64,000 nt of DNA from an uncultured bacterium (GCA_949300025.1 CASGCS010000008.1:62001-126000), one strand, 5' to 3'; positions 9,444-18,994 are shown, counted from the stretch's first letter. Notes: generated by a model from the letters alone, not told the origin. Translations and numbers: made by a program.

Positions 9444-11374
9444 TTTCCTTTATTTATTTTATTCAACAAATATTTTCCTCTTATTATCTCCGCCACACTG
9501 ACAGAAGATGATATGCATCCGTGGGGCCTGTGTGAAGGATTGCCGTCGTACAACTCTGCCACAGAGCCTATTCCATGAATATTTATATCCTCTTCAAAAG
9601 CATTCAGCAACTCCATTGAAGATTTAACACAATCCTTGCCAAGAAGCTTTATCATAGACTCGACATAAGGGCCCAGCAGCCAGGGGAACGCACATCCGTT
9701 ATGGTGCGCATTGTCGCGGCTGCGCTGATCTCCCTCATATACCGCCTTGTAGAGCGGATTCTTGGGAGAAAGGGTCCTGATTCCCCTTACGGTAAGAAGT
9801 TCTTTCCTTACAGCCTTCAGGACTGCCATCTTGACTTCATCCTCTATAGGGGAGTACTCGACAGCCACTGCCATGAGCTGGTTCGGACGCATGAAATCGT
9901 TCTTGCCCTTGTCGTTATAGAAATCGGCCAGATAACCGCGCCCTTCTATCAAAAAGTAATTGGTATAGTTTGCCTTTATACTGTTTATGACTCTGTTCCA
10001 CTTGTCTTTCAAACGGCCTCCGCCATATTTGTCGTCCATTGCCACTGCAAAGCAGAGAGCATTGTACCACAGGGCATTGGTCTCTACCTGATAACCGTAG
10101 CGTTCCGTAACGGGGACTCCGTTGCTGTATACATTCATCCATGAAAGGGCCGTATTCTCTTTCTGGGCCCACAGCAGACCGTTTTCATGAAGGACAATCT
10201 CGTCTCTGCTGCCATCTACATAGGTGTCAAGCAGAGCAGAAAGTGTCTGCCCGTACTTTTTCCATACATACTCCGCAGAAGCTCCGTATTCTATATACTG
10301 CTGCAGCGTTCTGAAGAGCCAAAGCGGAAGGTCCGGTTCGTTTCCGGCCTTGAACAGCCTGTCCCGCTTGTCTGTAAGCAGATTCTCTATCACCGCCTCG
10401 AAATGCTTGGTATCCCCGTCGTTGTAGATTGTAAGTCCGGAGATGGCGATAAGCGAATATCTCAAATCTTCGTAATCCCACGTATACCCGGCACAAACGC
10501 TGTATTTGCCGTTCTGTTTCAAGACGCACTGCTGTCCTGCAAGCTTGAGGCAGTCATCATAGCAGTTTCTCGAATTGTCCCGCCTCTTTGCGACTTCTGC
10601 ATCGAAACGGCTCTTGAGGCTTCTTGGCTTCACCTCCGATGTGGAAGCCGAAAGTATTATGCTCTCGCCTTTTTTGACAGGCAGTTCAAAATAGCCGGGA
10701 ACAAAGAGATCCTCCTTGTCGTCGAATCCGCGGCGGCTCTCCTCCTTGTAGGTTATGTTGTAATACCAGTCCGGGTTGGCAACCCAGTCGCCTTTCTTGT
10801 TAAGCTGGAGATAGAGAGTGGGGAATCCCTCGTACAACTTGAAACTTACTCCGTTCTCCGCAACCGAGTATCTTGTGTTGGCCCTGCCGTTGGCATGGGT
10901 AAGCGAATGGATATTCCTGAAAGCCAGGAAAGGCTTTATTCTCAACCTTGTCTCGGAATGGGCATCCAGAAGCGTATATTTAACAAGCACCTCCTCCGTC
11001 TCGCGCACAAACATCACGGTCTTGCTGAAGATCATGCCCCCCACCCTGTAGGTAACGGTTGATGCATAATCCATCTCAAAATCTATTATATACTTGTGAC
11101 CGCGCGGCTCGTAAACCTTTCCGTACGAACTTATGCCCAGATTAAATGCACTGCCGTGCTGAATCAGAGATTCATGCAGAGTAGAAAGAAGTATGTGCCT
11201 CTCGTTTGCGAAATTTGCGATGGGGACCACCAGAAGTCCGTGATACTTTCTGGTGTTGCAGCCCACGATTGTGGTATTTATGTACCCTCCGGCACGGTTG
11301 GTCAACAATATCTCCCTGTTGAGGGAATACTCAAGGTTAACCAGTTCTTCCTTGTTAAATTCCAAATATGCCAT
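9440..11374 (-). CDS. Glycogen debranching enzyme (amylo-alpha-1,6-glucosidase)
   Basis: A 644-residue protein with the N-terminal debranching domain (GDE_N, about 10-230, beginning LEYSLNREILLTNRAGGY) and a C-terminal (alpha/alpha)6 amylo-alpha-1,6-glucosidase domain (about 280-640, with TWDYEDLRYSLIAISGL and RDNAHHNGCAFPWLLGPYVE). In this family it removes alpha-1,6-linked glucose stubs left after phosphorylase trimming; the phosphorylase is encoded three genes downstream. No signal peptide. It follows glgB after 65 bp and has its own candidate -7 box, so it may head a second transcript covering GT4, GH57 and the fusion gene. Confidence 0.92.
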   Translation of the reverse strand: MAYLEFNKEELVNLEYSLNREILLTNRAGGYINTTIVGCNTRKYHGLLVVPIANFANERHILLSTLHESLIQHGSAFNLGISSYGKVYEPRGHKYIIDFEMDYASTVTYRVGGMIFSKTVMFVRETEEVLVKYTLLDAHSETRLRIKPFLAFRNIHSLTHANGRANTRYSVAENGVSFKLYEGFPTLYLQLNKKGDWVANPDWYYNITYKEESRRGFDDKEDLFVPGYFELPVKKGESIILSASTSEVKPRSLKSRFDAEVAKRRDNSRNCYDDCLKLAGQQCVLKQNGKYSVCAGYTWDYEDLRYSLIAISGLTIYNDGDTKHFEAVIENLLTDKRDRLFKAGNEPDLPLWLFRTLQQYIEYGASAEYVWKKYGQTLSALLDTYVDGSRDEIVLHENGLLWAQKENTALSWMNVYSNGVPVTERYGYQVETNALWYNALCFAVAMDDKYGGGRLKDKWNRVINSIKANYTNYFLIEGRGYLADFYNDKGKNDFMRPNQLMAVAVEYSPIEDEVKMAVLKAVRKELLTVRGIRTLSPKNPLYKAVYEGDQRSRDNAHHNGCAFPWLLGPYVESMIKLLGKDCVKSSMELLNAFEEDINIHGIGSVAELYDGNPSHRPHGCISSSVSVAEIIRGKYLLNKINKGK

Positions 11375-11414
11375 TTCGTTAATTTTTAATAAAGTGCGTT
11401 AAAATTGCACGCTG

Positions 11415-11422
11415 CAAAAATA
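11415..11422 (-). promoter_or_regulatory. Putative -7 element upstream of the debranching enzyme gene
   Basis: The minus strand reads TATTTTTG in the AT-rich gap between glgB and the debranching enzyme gene, about 40 bp before its ATG. It fits TAnnTTTG fully, but I see no TTTG -33 box at 19-24 bp. It could allow the lower four glucan genes to be expressed separately from xseA-xseB-glgB. Confidence 0.4.
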
Positions 11423-11439
11423 CATTAAATTTTTATTGG

Positions 11440-13446
11440 TTATGATTTTTTTAACACAAATGCGGAACGCTGCGGAAGATACAGTTTCAACAGGCCTTTT
11501 CCGCCTGCCGCTTCAAGGGTCCGGTGGACCATTTTCCTGTCGTTCCGCTCGAATCCGTCAAACTCTTTCCAGTCTGTATCGAGCACAATCGAGTAACTTC
11601 CGGCCTCGCACTCCACCCCGTAATCTGTATAGGAGTTTACAGGGCTGAAATTGAATATGAAAATATACCCGCCACGGCTCATTGCCAGCACCTGCCTGCC
11701 TATATCGTTATATATGGAGACCGGCGGCGATGCCAGAAGATGCTTTTTTGCAAAGAGCCTTATCATCTTCTTTTCAAAATTATAGAGCTTGCAATAACGC
11801 AGAAGCCCGTTTTCACATAAAGACCACTGCCTTCTCGCATAATGGTAAGACCACCCGTTCCCCTCTCTGGGAAAATCTATCCACTCCGGATGGCCGAACT
11901 CGTTGCCCATGAAGGTCAGGTAGCCGTCTGCAGCCGTAGCCAGAGTGACAAGCCTTATCATCTTGTGAAGGGCAATGCCCCTGTCGACAGCCATATTGTT
12001 GGAAGCAAGATTCATATCGGTATACATATCTTTATCTATAAGCCTGAATATGATTGTCTTGTCTCCAACCAAAGCCTGGTCGTGACATTCGGCGTAACTT
12101 ATTGTGCGTTCATCTGCCCTCTTGTTTGTAAGTTCGTAATAGATATTGCCCACGTCCCACTGTTCGTCCCTGAGTTCCTTTATCCATTTTATCCAGTGGT
12201 CTGCAACCCCCATGCTCATTCTGTAGTCGAAACCCACTCCGCCTTCGGATACGGGAGCTGCGAGCCCGGGCATTCCGCTCACATCCTCGGCAATGGTAAA
12301 GCCGTTCGGATTAATCTCCTTTACCAGCATGTTCGCCAGTCCGAGATAGACAAGGGCGTCGTTGTCTGTATTCGGGCTGAAATAATCTCCGTATGAGGTA
12401 AAGGCTTTTCCGAGCCCGTGGTCAAGATAGAGCATGCTTGTCACCCCGTCGAACCTGAAGCCGTCTATATGATACTCTTCCATCCAGAACTTGCAGTTTG
12501 AAAGCAGAAACCTTAGAGTCTCATCCTTGCCGTAATCGAAACATTTGGTACCCCATGCAGGATGGTCCCCCCTCCAGTCCGTATGGAAAAAGTAACTGCC
12601 GTGGCTGCCGTCGACATTCGTAATGCCCTCCAATTCGTTTTTTACCGCATGGGAATGGACAATGTCCATAATTACTGCAATCTTGTGCTCATGCGCCGCA
12701 TCCACGAGCCTCTTGAAATCTTCGGGAGTGCCGAACCGTGAACTCAATGCAAAAAAGTTGGAAACCTGATAGCCGAACGAGCCGTAATAGGGATGCTCCT
12801 GCAGCGCCATTATCTGAAGCGTATTGTAACCTGTCGCAACTATATGAGGCAATACCTTCTCTGTAAACTCATTGAAGTTCCCCACCGCATAGCGTTCAGT
12901 CGCCATTCCGATGTGCGCCTCATATACGAGCGGATTTTTTACAGCCCCGGCATGGCCGTACTTCCAGCGGTAAGGCTGTTCGGGAGCCCAGATCTGGGCG
13001 GCGAAAAGTTTTGTCTGCCCGTCCTGCACGCATCTTGTGGCATAAAGCGGCAGCCTCTCTCCGCAGCCGCCGTCCCACTCCACAAACCATTTGAAAAAAT
13101 CGCCATGGTGCACCTTGTCTGCCGCCACCCTCAGTTCCCAGTTTCCGTTCCCGATACTCTTCATTGCATATTCCGGCAGTTTGCGCCAGCCGTTGAAATC
13201 ACCGGTCACATATATTCTGCATGCATTCGGAGCATACTCCCTGAAACACCATTCGCCATCTTCCATGTGAACACCGTAATAGAGATGGTTGTTCACACTC
13301 TCTGCAATCCTGCCTCCGTACCCGGCTATTTCATCCCTGCGTATTATAGTCTGCATATACCTCTCCCTTATGGCCCGTACATAAGGACGCAGGTACGAGT
13401 CCTTCTCGTAAAACATCTCCACGTTACCGTTCTTCTTCGCTTTCAT
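11440..13446 (-). CDS. glgB: 1,4-alpha-glucan branching enzyme (GH13)
   Basis: A 668-residue branching enzyme that cuts alpha-1,4 chains and rejoins them by alpha-1,6 links. A CBM48 module (about 55-145) precedes the GH13 barrel. Visible motifs are MDIVHSHAVKN (conserved region I), GFRFDGVTSMLY with nucleophile Asp333, TIAEDVSGMP with acid/base Glu387, and MGNEFGHPEW. It resembles the shorter eukaryote-like form, without the long N-terminal extension of the E. coli enzyme. The first ATG overlaps xseB by 23 bp and has AAGGA upstream. A second ATG at 13416 (residue 11) is possible, but its only GGAG abuts the start codon, so the upstream start is preferred. Confidence 0.93.
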   Translation of the reverse strand: MKAKKNGNVEMFYEKDSYLRPYVRAIRERYMQTIIRRDEIAGYGGRIAESVNNHLYYGVHMEDGEWCFREYAPNACRIYVTGDFNGWRKLPEYAMKSIGNGNWELRVAADKVHHGDFFKWFVEWDGGCGERLPLYATRCVQDGQTKLFAAQIWAPEQPYRWKYGHAGAVKNPLVYEAHIGMATERYAVGNFNEFTEKVLPHIVATGYNTLQIMALQEHPYYGSFGYQVSNFFALSSRFGTPEDFKRLVDAAHEHKIAVIMDIVHSHAVKNELEGITNVDGSHGSYFFHTDWRGDHPAWGTKCFDYGKDETLRFLLSNCKFWMEEYHIDGFRFDGVTSMLYLDHGLGKAFTSYGDYFSPNTDNDALVYLGLANMLVKEINPNGFTIAEDVSGMPGLAAPVSEGGVGFDYRMSMGVADHWIKWIKELRDEQWDVGNIYYELTNKRADERTISYAECHDQALVGDKTIIFRLIDKDMYTDMNLASNNMAVDRGIALHKMIRLVTLATAADGYLTFMGNEFGHPEWIDFPREGNGWSYHYARRQWSLCENGLLRYCKLYNFEKKMIRLFAKKHLLASPPVSIYNDIGRQVLAMSRGGYIFIFNFSPVNSYTDYGVECEAGSYSIVLDTDWKEFDGFERNDRKMVHRTLEAAGGKGLLKLYLPQRSAFVLKKS

Positions 13447-13642
13447 CTTTATCTTCCTTGTCTAAAATGGCTGAAAAATCCTCCTTGTAACCCGCAAGTT
13501 CCTTTTTGCAGAAATCAATAAGTTCCGCAGCCCTCTTAAGCCTCTCCTTCGCCACGTCCATGTTTATGTCGGGGGACTCCAGTTCGCCCACCACCGTTTC
13601 AAGCTGCGCAAACGCCTCCTCGTAACTCAGTTTCCTTTCCAT
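13424..13642 (-). CDS. xseB: Exodeoxyribonuclease VII small subunit
   Basis: A 72-residue XseB: a helical hairpin (about residues 4-57, SYEEAFAQLETVVGELESPDINMDVAKERLKRA) with an acidic tail. The small subunit coats the stalk of XseA and is needed for single-strand DNA exonuclease activity. Its ATG begins 2 bp after the xseA stop codon, and its end overlaps glgB, so xseA-xseB-glgB read as one transcript. Confidence 0.93.
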   Translation of the reverse strand: MERKLSYEEAFAQLETVVGELESPDINMDVAKERLKRAAELIDFCKKELAGYKEDFSAILDKEDKDESEEER

Positions 13643-13644
13643 TG

Positions 13645-14889
13645 CTATCTTTTGCTTTCAGTTATTTCAATTATCCTTATCTGCAGTCTTGCAGCGCCCT
13701 CTTTCATAAAGAGCCTTATCTGGCCGTTTTCGGGCAACTCCGCGGGAGACATTATTCTCCTTCCCTGAGAGTCAGCCACTATTGCATAGCCCCTTTCCAG
13801 CAGCGCGACAGGATTCAGCGCCCCTATTTTATACTCGGCCAGAGCCAGCCTGTTCTTCTCCCTTTCAAGTATAGCCCCTGCCGCATGCACAAGATTCACC
13901 CTGCACAGAGCCAGTTCGCGCTCCCCCCTCTCCACAATCTCTCTTGCCGCGGAAACAGTCCTGAGCGCCAGTTCTTCCACACGTGCATACTGAACCGCAT
14001 ACAGTTCAACAATATAGTCTGCCACGGCCGTAGGAGTCTTGAGAAATCTGTATGCCACCATGTCCGCAACATGGCAGTCGTGGTCATGCCCTATGCCTGT
14101 CAGGACCGGAATCGGGAACTGCGCAATATGGAGAGCCAGATTGTAATCATCGAAAGATGACAGATCGAGCACGCTTCCTCCGCCTCTTATTATCGCCACG
14201 GCATCATACACTTCTCCCTGCTCCAACTCGTCTGCAATCCTGTAAAGCGATGCGATTATCCCTCCGGGAGCCTCCGCGCCCTGCATCGGACTCTTGAACA
14301 GTTTTGTATAAAACACGGCTCCGTATTCATTGTTCGAAAGGTGTCTGACAAAATCCCTGTATCCGGCAGCCGTCGCGGAAGAGATTACCGCTATTCTTCT
14401 TGGCAAAGCCGGCATGGGACGCATGGCATTCAGACCGAACATGCCTTCGCTTTCAAGCCTCTCTATAACCTTCCGACGGTTTATCTCCGCCTCGCCCACC
14501 GTAAAGGAGGGTTCTATATCCAGAACATTGAGGGAAAGCCCGTACAGCGGCGTATACTGAACCTGAACCTTAAGCAGCACCTTCATGCCTGCATCCAGTT
14601 TGGAAGCTGTCACGGTTTCAAAATAAGGGAGAAGCATCTTTGCATTCCGGCTCCAGACAACAGCACGCGCCCTGGCACAGACGGCTCCTTCATCGCTGTT
14701 GTAATCCACCAGTTCCATATAGCAATGTCCGCTGGAGTTCTGCTTTATCTCGCTTATCTCTCCGCTCACCCAAAGCAGTTCCTTCATGGCACCGTCCACC
14801 GCCTCCTTCACTCTCTGCTGCAACTCGTATAATGAAATTCCTTTCTCCATCTCCAGTTCTGTTACGGCCACGGAACGCCGTCTGTTCAA
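13645..14889 (-). CDS. xseA: Exodeoxyribonuclease VII large subunit
   Basis: Up to 414 residues. An N-terminal OB-fold (about 15-115, with WVSGEISEIKQNSSGHCYMEL) binds DNA, and the catalytic domain (about 130-330) contains RIAVISSATAAGYRDF, IIRGGGSVLDLSSFDDYNLA and GIGHDHDCHVADMVA. With XseB it degrades single-stranded DNA into short oligonucleotides. The first in-frame start is at 14889, but the ATG at 14850 (MEKGISLYELQQRV) gives the usual family N-terminus and may be the true start. It is transcribed divergently from engB across an AT-rich gap. Confidence 0.93.
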   Translation of the reverse strand: MNRRRSVAVTELEMEKGISLYELQQRVKEAVDGAMKELLWVSGEISEIKQNSSGHCYMELVDYNSDEGAVCARARAVVWSRNAKMLLPYFETVTASKLDAGMKVLLKVQVQYTPLYGLSLNVLDIEPSFTVGEAEINRRKVIERLESEGMFGLNAMRPMPALPRRIAVISSATAAGYRDFVRHLSNNEYGAVFYTKLFKSPMQGAEAPGGIIASLYRIADELEQGEVYDAVAIIRGGGSVLDLSSFDDYNLALHIAQFPIPVLTGIGHDHDCHVADMVAYRFLKTPTAVADYIVELYAVQYARVEELALRTVSAAREIVERGERELALCRVNLVHAAGAILEREKNRLALAEYKIGALNPVALLERGYAIVADSQGRRIMSPAELPENGQIRLFMKEGAARLQIRIIEITESKR

Positions 14890-14890
14890 C

Positions 14891-14904
14891 CCCTAAAATT
14901 AGGG
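14891..14904. repeat. 14-bp perfect palindrome between xseA and engB
   Basis: CCCTAAAATTAGGG is perfectly self-complementary and lies in the divergent xseA/engB control region, next to the first possible xseA start. It could be an operator or a short hairpin in the xseA leader. No regulator can be named from the sequence. Confidence 0.35.
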
Positions 14905-14955
14905 ATAATTTTTCAAATAATTACAATCTTTTTTAGTTAAATCCGCACTCTTTCG

Positions 14956-14963
14956 TACATTTG
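14956..14963 (+). promoter_or_regulatory. Putative -7 promoter element of engB
   Basis: TACATTTG matches TAnnTTTG, with a TTTA near-match to the -33 box 20 bp upstream (14932-14935). It lies 15 bp before the engB ATG. Because it overlaps an in-frame TTG at 14961, it rules out that codon as the start. Confidence 0.6.
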
Positions 14964-14978
14964 CGCAAATTTTACTAT

Positions 14979-15578
14979 ATGGATATAACCAAAGCCCGAT
15001 TTGCAGGCAGCGCCGCTTCCGTTGAGCAGACTCCAAAGTTGAAACTGCCCGAATTTGCATTTATTGGAAGGTCCAATGTGGGCAAATCTTCGCTTATAAA
15101 CATGCTCTGCAACAATGGAGCGCTGGCCAAGACTTCGTCCAAGCCGGGAAAGACTTTGCTCATAAACCACTTTCTGATAAACGATGCGTGGTACATAGTG
15201 GATTTGCCTGGATACGGGTATGCCAGCCGCTCAAAGAGGGAAAGGGAAAACATCCGTTCAATCATTGACCAGTATATCAGCAAATCGCAAATGCTGGAGA
15301 TGCTTTTCGTGCTGCTGGATTCCCGCCTGCCGCTCCAGAAGATAGATCTGGAATTCATAAACGGACTTGGCGAAAAGGGCATTCCTTTTTCCATAGTATT
15401 CACAAAAGGAGACAAGTTGGGAACAAATGCGTTAAACTCTATGGTTGAGCGCAATAAGAAGGAACTGCTTGAATATTGGGAAGAATTGCCGCCGGTTTTC
15501 ACAACTTCTTCCCAAACAAAAATGGGAAGGGAAGCAATAATTGATTATATTTACGAAATTCTTAAACTTGTAAAATAA
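14979..15578 (+). CDS. engB: Ribosome biogenesis GTPase YsxC/EngB
   Basis: A 199-residue TrmE-Era-EngA-EngB-type GTPase needed for late assembly of the large ribosomal subunit. Motifs: G1 GRSNVGKSS (about 32-40), G3 DLPGYGYA, and G4 TKGDKLG. The ATG at 14979 is used rather than an in-frame TTG at 14961, since the TTG lies inside the -7 promoter element. It leads a plus-strand group engB-prs-nadE-small membrane protein-der and is 10 bp from prs. Confidence 0.95.
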   Translation: MDITKARFAGSAASVEQTPKLKLPEFAFIGRSNVGKSSLINMLCNNGALAKTSSKPGKTLLINHFLINDAWYIVDLPGYGYASRSKRERENIRSIIDQYISKSQMLEMLFVLLDSRLPLQKIDLEFINGLGEKGIPFSIVFTKGDKLGTNALNSMVERNKKELLEYWEELPPVFTTSSQTKMGREAIIDYIYEILKLVK

Positions 15579-15588
15579 CTTTAAACAA

Positions 15589-16539
15589 ATGAACCACACA
15601 CACTCCATAAAGATTTTTTCCTGCAGAGGCTCGAAATATCTTGCAGAAAAGATTGCCCTTGCCCTTAAAATGGATTTGGGAAAGTCAGAAGTAACCGTAT
15701 TCAGCGACGGCGAGTTCCAACCCGCCTTCAACGAAAGCGTAAGAGGTGCGACCGTATTCATAATCCAGTCTACCTATCCGCCGGTAGAAAACCTGTTTGA
15801 ACTTTTGCTTATGATAGATGCGGCAAAAAGGGCTTCTGCCTACAAGGTGATTGCCGTGATTCCATATTTCGGCTGGGCCAGACAGGACAGGAAAGACCGT
15901 CCGCGCGTCTCTATCGGAGCCAAGATGGTTGCGAATCTTTTTGCGGCAGTGGGGTGTGACCGCGTAATGACAGCAGATCTCCACGCAGACCAGATACAGG
16001 GATTTTTCGACTTCCCCGTGGACCATATCTACGCAAGTTCCATATTCCTGCCATATTTGAGAAGCCTGAACATGGAGAATATCTCAATCGCCGCTCCCGA
16101 CATGGGCGGTGCAAAGAGAGCCAACGCCTATTCGAGAATACTGGGATGTCCGCTGATTGTCTGCCACAAATCGCGTGAAAGAGCCAATGTGGTAGGTTCG
16201 ATGACCGCAATCGGAGAGGTAGAGGGCAGGAACGTGATTATCATAGACGACATGGTAGATACCGCAGGCACTCTTACAAAGGCCGCCAACATGCTTATGG
16301 AAAAGGGGGCAAAGAGCGTGAGGGCACTGGCTACACATGCCGTACTTTCCGGCGCGGCGTATGAAAACATTGCAAAATCGCAGCTTTGCGAACTGGTTGT
16401 GTCAGACACCATTCCCTTGCGCCCGGCGCCAGGCCAGGACATTTCAAAGATAAAGGTGCTGTCTGTCGCTGAACTTTTTGCAGATGTAATAGAGAAAGTA
16501 TACAACTATAAGTCTATAAGTACAAGTTTCGTTTTCTAA
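15589..16539 (+). CDS. prs: Ribose-phosphate pyrophosphokinase (PRPP synthetase)
   Basis: A 316-residue class I PRPP synthetase, making phosphoribosyl pyrophosphate from ribose 5-phosphate and ATP for nucleotide, His, Trp and NAD synthesis. Visible are FSDGEFQPAFNESVRG, the ATP-binding loop YFGWARQDRKDRPR, the metal site MTADLHADQIQGFFD, and the PRPP loop VIIIDDMVDTAGTL. Length is normal. It lies 10 bp after engB and 1 bp before nadE. A PRPP supplier beside an NAD synthetase is a reasonable metabolic pairing. Confidence 0.97.
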   Translation: MNHTHSIKIFSCRGSKYLAEKIALALKMDLGKSEVTVFSDGEFQPAFNESVRGATVFIIQSTYPPVENLFELLLMIDAAKRASAYKVIAVIPYFGWARQDRKDRPRVSIGAKMVANLFAAVGCDRVMTADLHADQIQGFFDFPVDHIYASSIFLPYLRSLNMENISIAAPDMGGAKRANAYSRILGCPLIVCHKSRERANVVGSMTAIGEVEGRNVIIIDDMVDTAGTLTKAANMLMEKGAKSVRALATHAVLSGAAYENIAKSQLCELVVSDTIPLRPAPGQDISKIKVLSVAELFADVIEKVYNYKSISTSFVF

Positions 16540-16540
16540 G

Positions 16541-17383
16541 ATGTATTCCGAGGAGCTCAACATAGAAGCCGCACACCAGTGTCTTGTGTGCGGAATTAAA
16601 AAATTCTTCAGCAGGAGCGGCATAGGCAAGGCTATACTCGGGCTCTCGGGCGGAATAGACTCTGCCGTGGTGGCAGCGCTTGCAACCGAGGCTTTGGGAA
16701 AGGAGAACGTGCACGGCTTCATGATGCCGAGCGAATTTTCCACGCTCCACTCGATACAGGATGCTGTGGATTTGGCAGAAAGTCTGGATATAAGATACAA
16801 TGTTATCCCGATAGGCAAAATCTACAACAAATTCATGAAAGAACTCCAGCCTGTATTCGGGCTGAACAACCAGTGGAACGTAGCCGAAGAGAATCTGCAG
16901 GCAAGAATCAGGGGTACGCTGCTGATGGCCTACTCCAACAAATTCAACGCCCTTACTCTCAATACGTCAAACAAGAGCGAACTGAGTGTGGGATACGGCA
17001 CGCTCTATGGAGACCTTGCAGGCGCGGTAATGGTCATTGCAGACATCTACAAGACAGAAGTCTACGAACTTGCGGAGTTTATAAACAGAGAGAGAAGAAT
17101 CATTCCCCAATCCACCATTACCAAAGCTCCCTCGGCAGAACTCAGGGAGGGGCAGAAAGATTCCGATTCACTTCCCGACTACTCTCTGCTGGACTATATC
17201 CTCTACTCGCTCAACGAGGGAGGGAAGAGCCCCGAGACGCTCCTTGAAGAGGGAGTGGACAAAAGCATCCTCTACAAGGTCGCGGACCTTATGAAAAAAG
17301 CCCATTTCAAACTGATGCAGGTTCCGCCTGTCATCAAGGTAAGCAGTAAACCCCTCGTGGAAAAAAGCAAGTGGATATGTTAA
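16541..17383 (+). CDS. nadE: NAD+ synthetase, ammonia-dependent type
   Basis: A 280-residue NadE, the last step of NAD synthesis, amidating nicotinate adenine dinucleotide. The ATP pyrophosphatase P-loop LGLSGGIDSAVVAALA sits near residue 30, and GTLLMAYSN, NTSNKSELSVGYGTLYGD and TKAPSAELREGQKD follow in the normal order. There is no N-terminal glutaminase (nitrilase) domain, so by itself it should use ammonia. It starts 1 bp after prs and overlaps the next gene by 7 bp. Confidence 0.95.
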   Translation: MYSEELNIEAAHQCLVCGIKKFFSRSGIGKAILGLSGGIDSAVVAALATEALGKENVHGFMMPSEFSTLHSIQDAVDLAESLDIRYNVIPIGKIYNKFMKELQPVFGLNNQWNVAEENLQARIRGTLLMAYSNKFNALTLNTSNKSELSVGYGTLYGDLAGAVMVIADIYKTEVYELAEFINRERRIIPQSTITKAPSAELREGQKDSDSLPDYSLLDYILYSLNEGGKSPETLLEEGVDKSILYKVADLMKKAHFKLMQVPPVIKVSSKPLVEKSKWIC

Positions 17384-17658
17384 AGATTTTACTTCTCACC
17401 ATCGTGGTCGTGGCATTCTGCGTATTCGCACTGTCGGTCTCCATAATATTCAAAAAGAACGGCAAGTTCCCCGACGGCGAAGTTTCGCACAACAAGGCTC
17501 TTGTAAAGCAGGGAATCCAGTGCGCCAAGGTTGAAGAGAAGATTCTGTGGGGAAAGAAAGGCAGGTACAAAAAGAAGGACTCCTGCTCGCCTGAAGATTG
17601 CAGCGAGTGCGGGGCAGACTGCGGCGCCGTATTCGGAAACGGCTCCGCCGGCAAGTAA
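17377..17658 (+). CDS. Small single-span membrane protein with Cys-rich C-terminus
   Basis: A ~93-residue protein of no family I can name. One transmembrane helix (about residues 3-24, ILLLTIVVVAFCVFALSVSII) is followed by a basic loop and a cysteine-rich tail (CSPEDCSECGADCG, four Cys in 14 residues), which could bind a metal or form disulfides. The ATG at 17377 is preferred over a GTG two codons earlier; it overlaps nadE by 7 bp. Location between nadE and der in one packed operon supports a real gene. Function is unknown. Confidence 0.7.
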   Translation: MLKILLLTIVVVAFCVFALSVSIIFKKNGKFPDGEVSHNKALVKQGIQCAKVEEKILWGKKGRYKKKDSCSPEDCSECGADCGAVFGNGSAGK

Positions 17659-17679
17659 AACCAGAAGAAAGAAAGATTA

Positions 17680-18987
17680 ATGGGAGCAATAGTAGCTATA
17701 GTAGGAAGGCCGAATGTGGGCAAGTCTACCCTTTTCAACAGACTTGTAGGAATGCGTCAGGCGATAGTGGACCAGACAGCCGGTGTAACACGCGACAGGC
17801 ATTACGGCACGGCGGAATGGTGCGGAAGGGAATTTTCCGTAATAGATACCGGCGGGTATACCACCAACTCCGACGACATATTCGAAGAAGAGATACGCAA
17901 GCAGGTCTCAATGGCAATCGAAGAGGCAGACCTTATTTTATTCCTCTGCGAAGTAAACACCGGCATAACGGATTACGATGCCGAAATCGCAGACATACTG
18001 CGCAGGATAAAGAAACCGGTTATCCCCGTGGTAAACAAGATTGACAGCGGAAACCAGATGTACGGCACCTACGAATTCCATGCACTGGGGCTGGGCGAGC
18101 CTTTTGCCATATCAGCCATAAACGGCGGCGGAACAGGCGATCTGCTGGACCGCATCTGCGAACTGCTTCCTGCAGAAAAGGAGAAAAAAGAGGAAGAGAA
18201 TATTCCCAGAATAACCATAGTGGGCAGACCCAATGTCGGCAAAAGTTCCATTACAAACGCATTTCTGGGCGAGGAGCGCAATATAGTGACACCCATAGCA
18301 GGCACCACGCGCGACTCCATCTCCACACTCTACAACAAATTCGGCTACAAGTTCATGCTTGTAGATACGGCAGGGCTTCGCAAAAAGGGAAAAGTCACTG
18401 AAGACCTGGAGTTCTACTCGGTAATGAGGGCCATACGCGCAATAGAGAATTCGGATATATGCATCCTCATGATAGATGCACAGTGCGGCCTGGAAGCCCA
18501 GGACATGGCTATCTTCAACCTTATAGCCAGAAACAAGAAGGGGTGTGTCATTGTAGTGAACAAATGGGACACAATCACAAAGGAGAGCAACACTCTGAAA
18601 GAGTACACCGCCCTCATAAAAAAGAGGATTGCCCCTTTTTCAGACGTACCGGTAATCTTTACCTCGGTAATCAACAAACAGAGGATATTCGACGTGCTTG
18701 AAGCTGCCGCCGAAGTATATAAGAACTATACCAAGAGAATCCCCACATCTGAACTGAACGAAGTGATACTGGAAGAGATAGAAAACTATCCTCCACCCGC
18801 GACAAAGGGGAAATACATAAAGATAAAGTACATAACCCAGCTGCCCTCCCAAACCCCGTCGTTTGCATTTTTCTGCAACCTGCCCCAATATATAAAGGAG
18901 CCGTACAAAAGATTCCTTGAAAACAGGATAAGGGCTCATTTCGGGTTTACAGGAGTTCCAATCCAGATATACCTGAGACAGAAATAA
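17680..18987 (+). CDS. der: Ribosome biogenesis GTPase Der (EngA)
   Basis: A 435-residue double-GTPase. G domain 1 (about 1-165) has [13 protein letters not shown] and DTGGY; G domain 2 (about 180-350) has [25 protein letters not shown] and NKWD; a C-terminal KH-like domain (about 355-435) ends in [14 protein letters not shown]. Der assists 50S subunit maturation, so this gene and engB at the operon start serve the same process. It converges on the kinase gene with only 7 bp between stops. Confidence 0.97.
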   Translation: MGAIVAIVGRPNVGKSTLFNRLVGMRQAIVDQTAGVTRDRHYGTAEWCGREFSVIDTGGYTTNSDDIFEEEIRKQVSMAIEEADLILFLCEVNTGITDYDAEIADILRRIKKPVIPVVNKIDSGNQMYGTYEFHALGLGEPFAISAINGGGTGDLLDRICELLPAEKEKKEEENIPRITIVGRPNVGKSSITNAFLGEERNIVTPIAGTTRDSISTLYNKFGYKFMLVDTAGLRKKGKVTEDLEFYSVMRAIRAIENSDICILMIDAQCGLEAQDMAIFNLIARNKKGCVIVVNKWDTITKESNTLKEYTALIKKRIAPFSDVPVIFTSVINKQRIFDVLEAAAEVYKNYTKRIPTSELNEVILEEIENYPPPATKGKYIKIKYITQLPSQTPSFAFFCNLPQYIKEPYKRFLENRIRAHFGFTGVPIQIYLRQK

Positions 18988-18994
18988 CCGAGGC

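Noticed and set aside
14891..14904. The CCCTAAAATTAGGG palindrome as a terminator
   Set aside because: It lies between divergent genes at the xseA start, with no gene ending there; at most it is an operator or leader hairpin.
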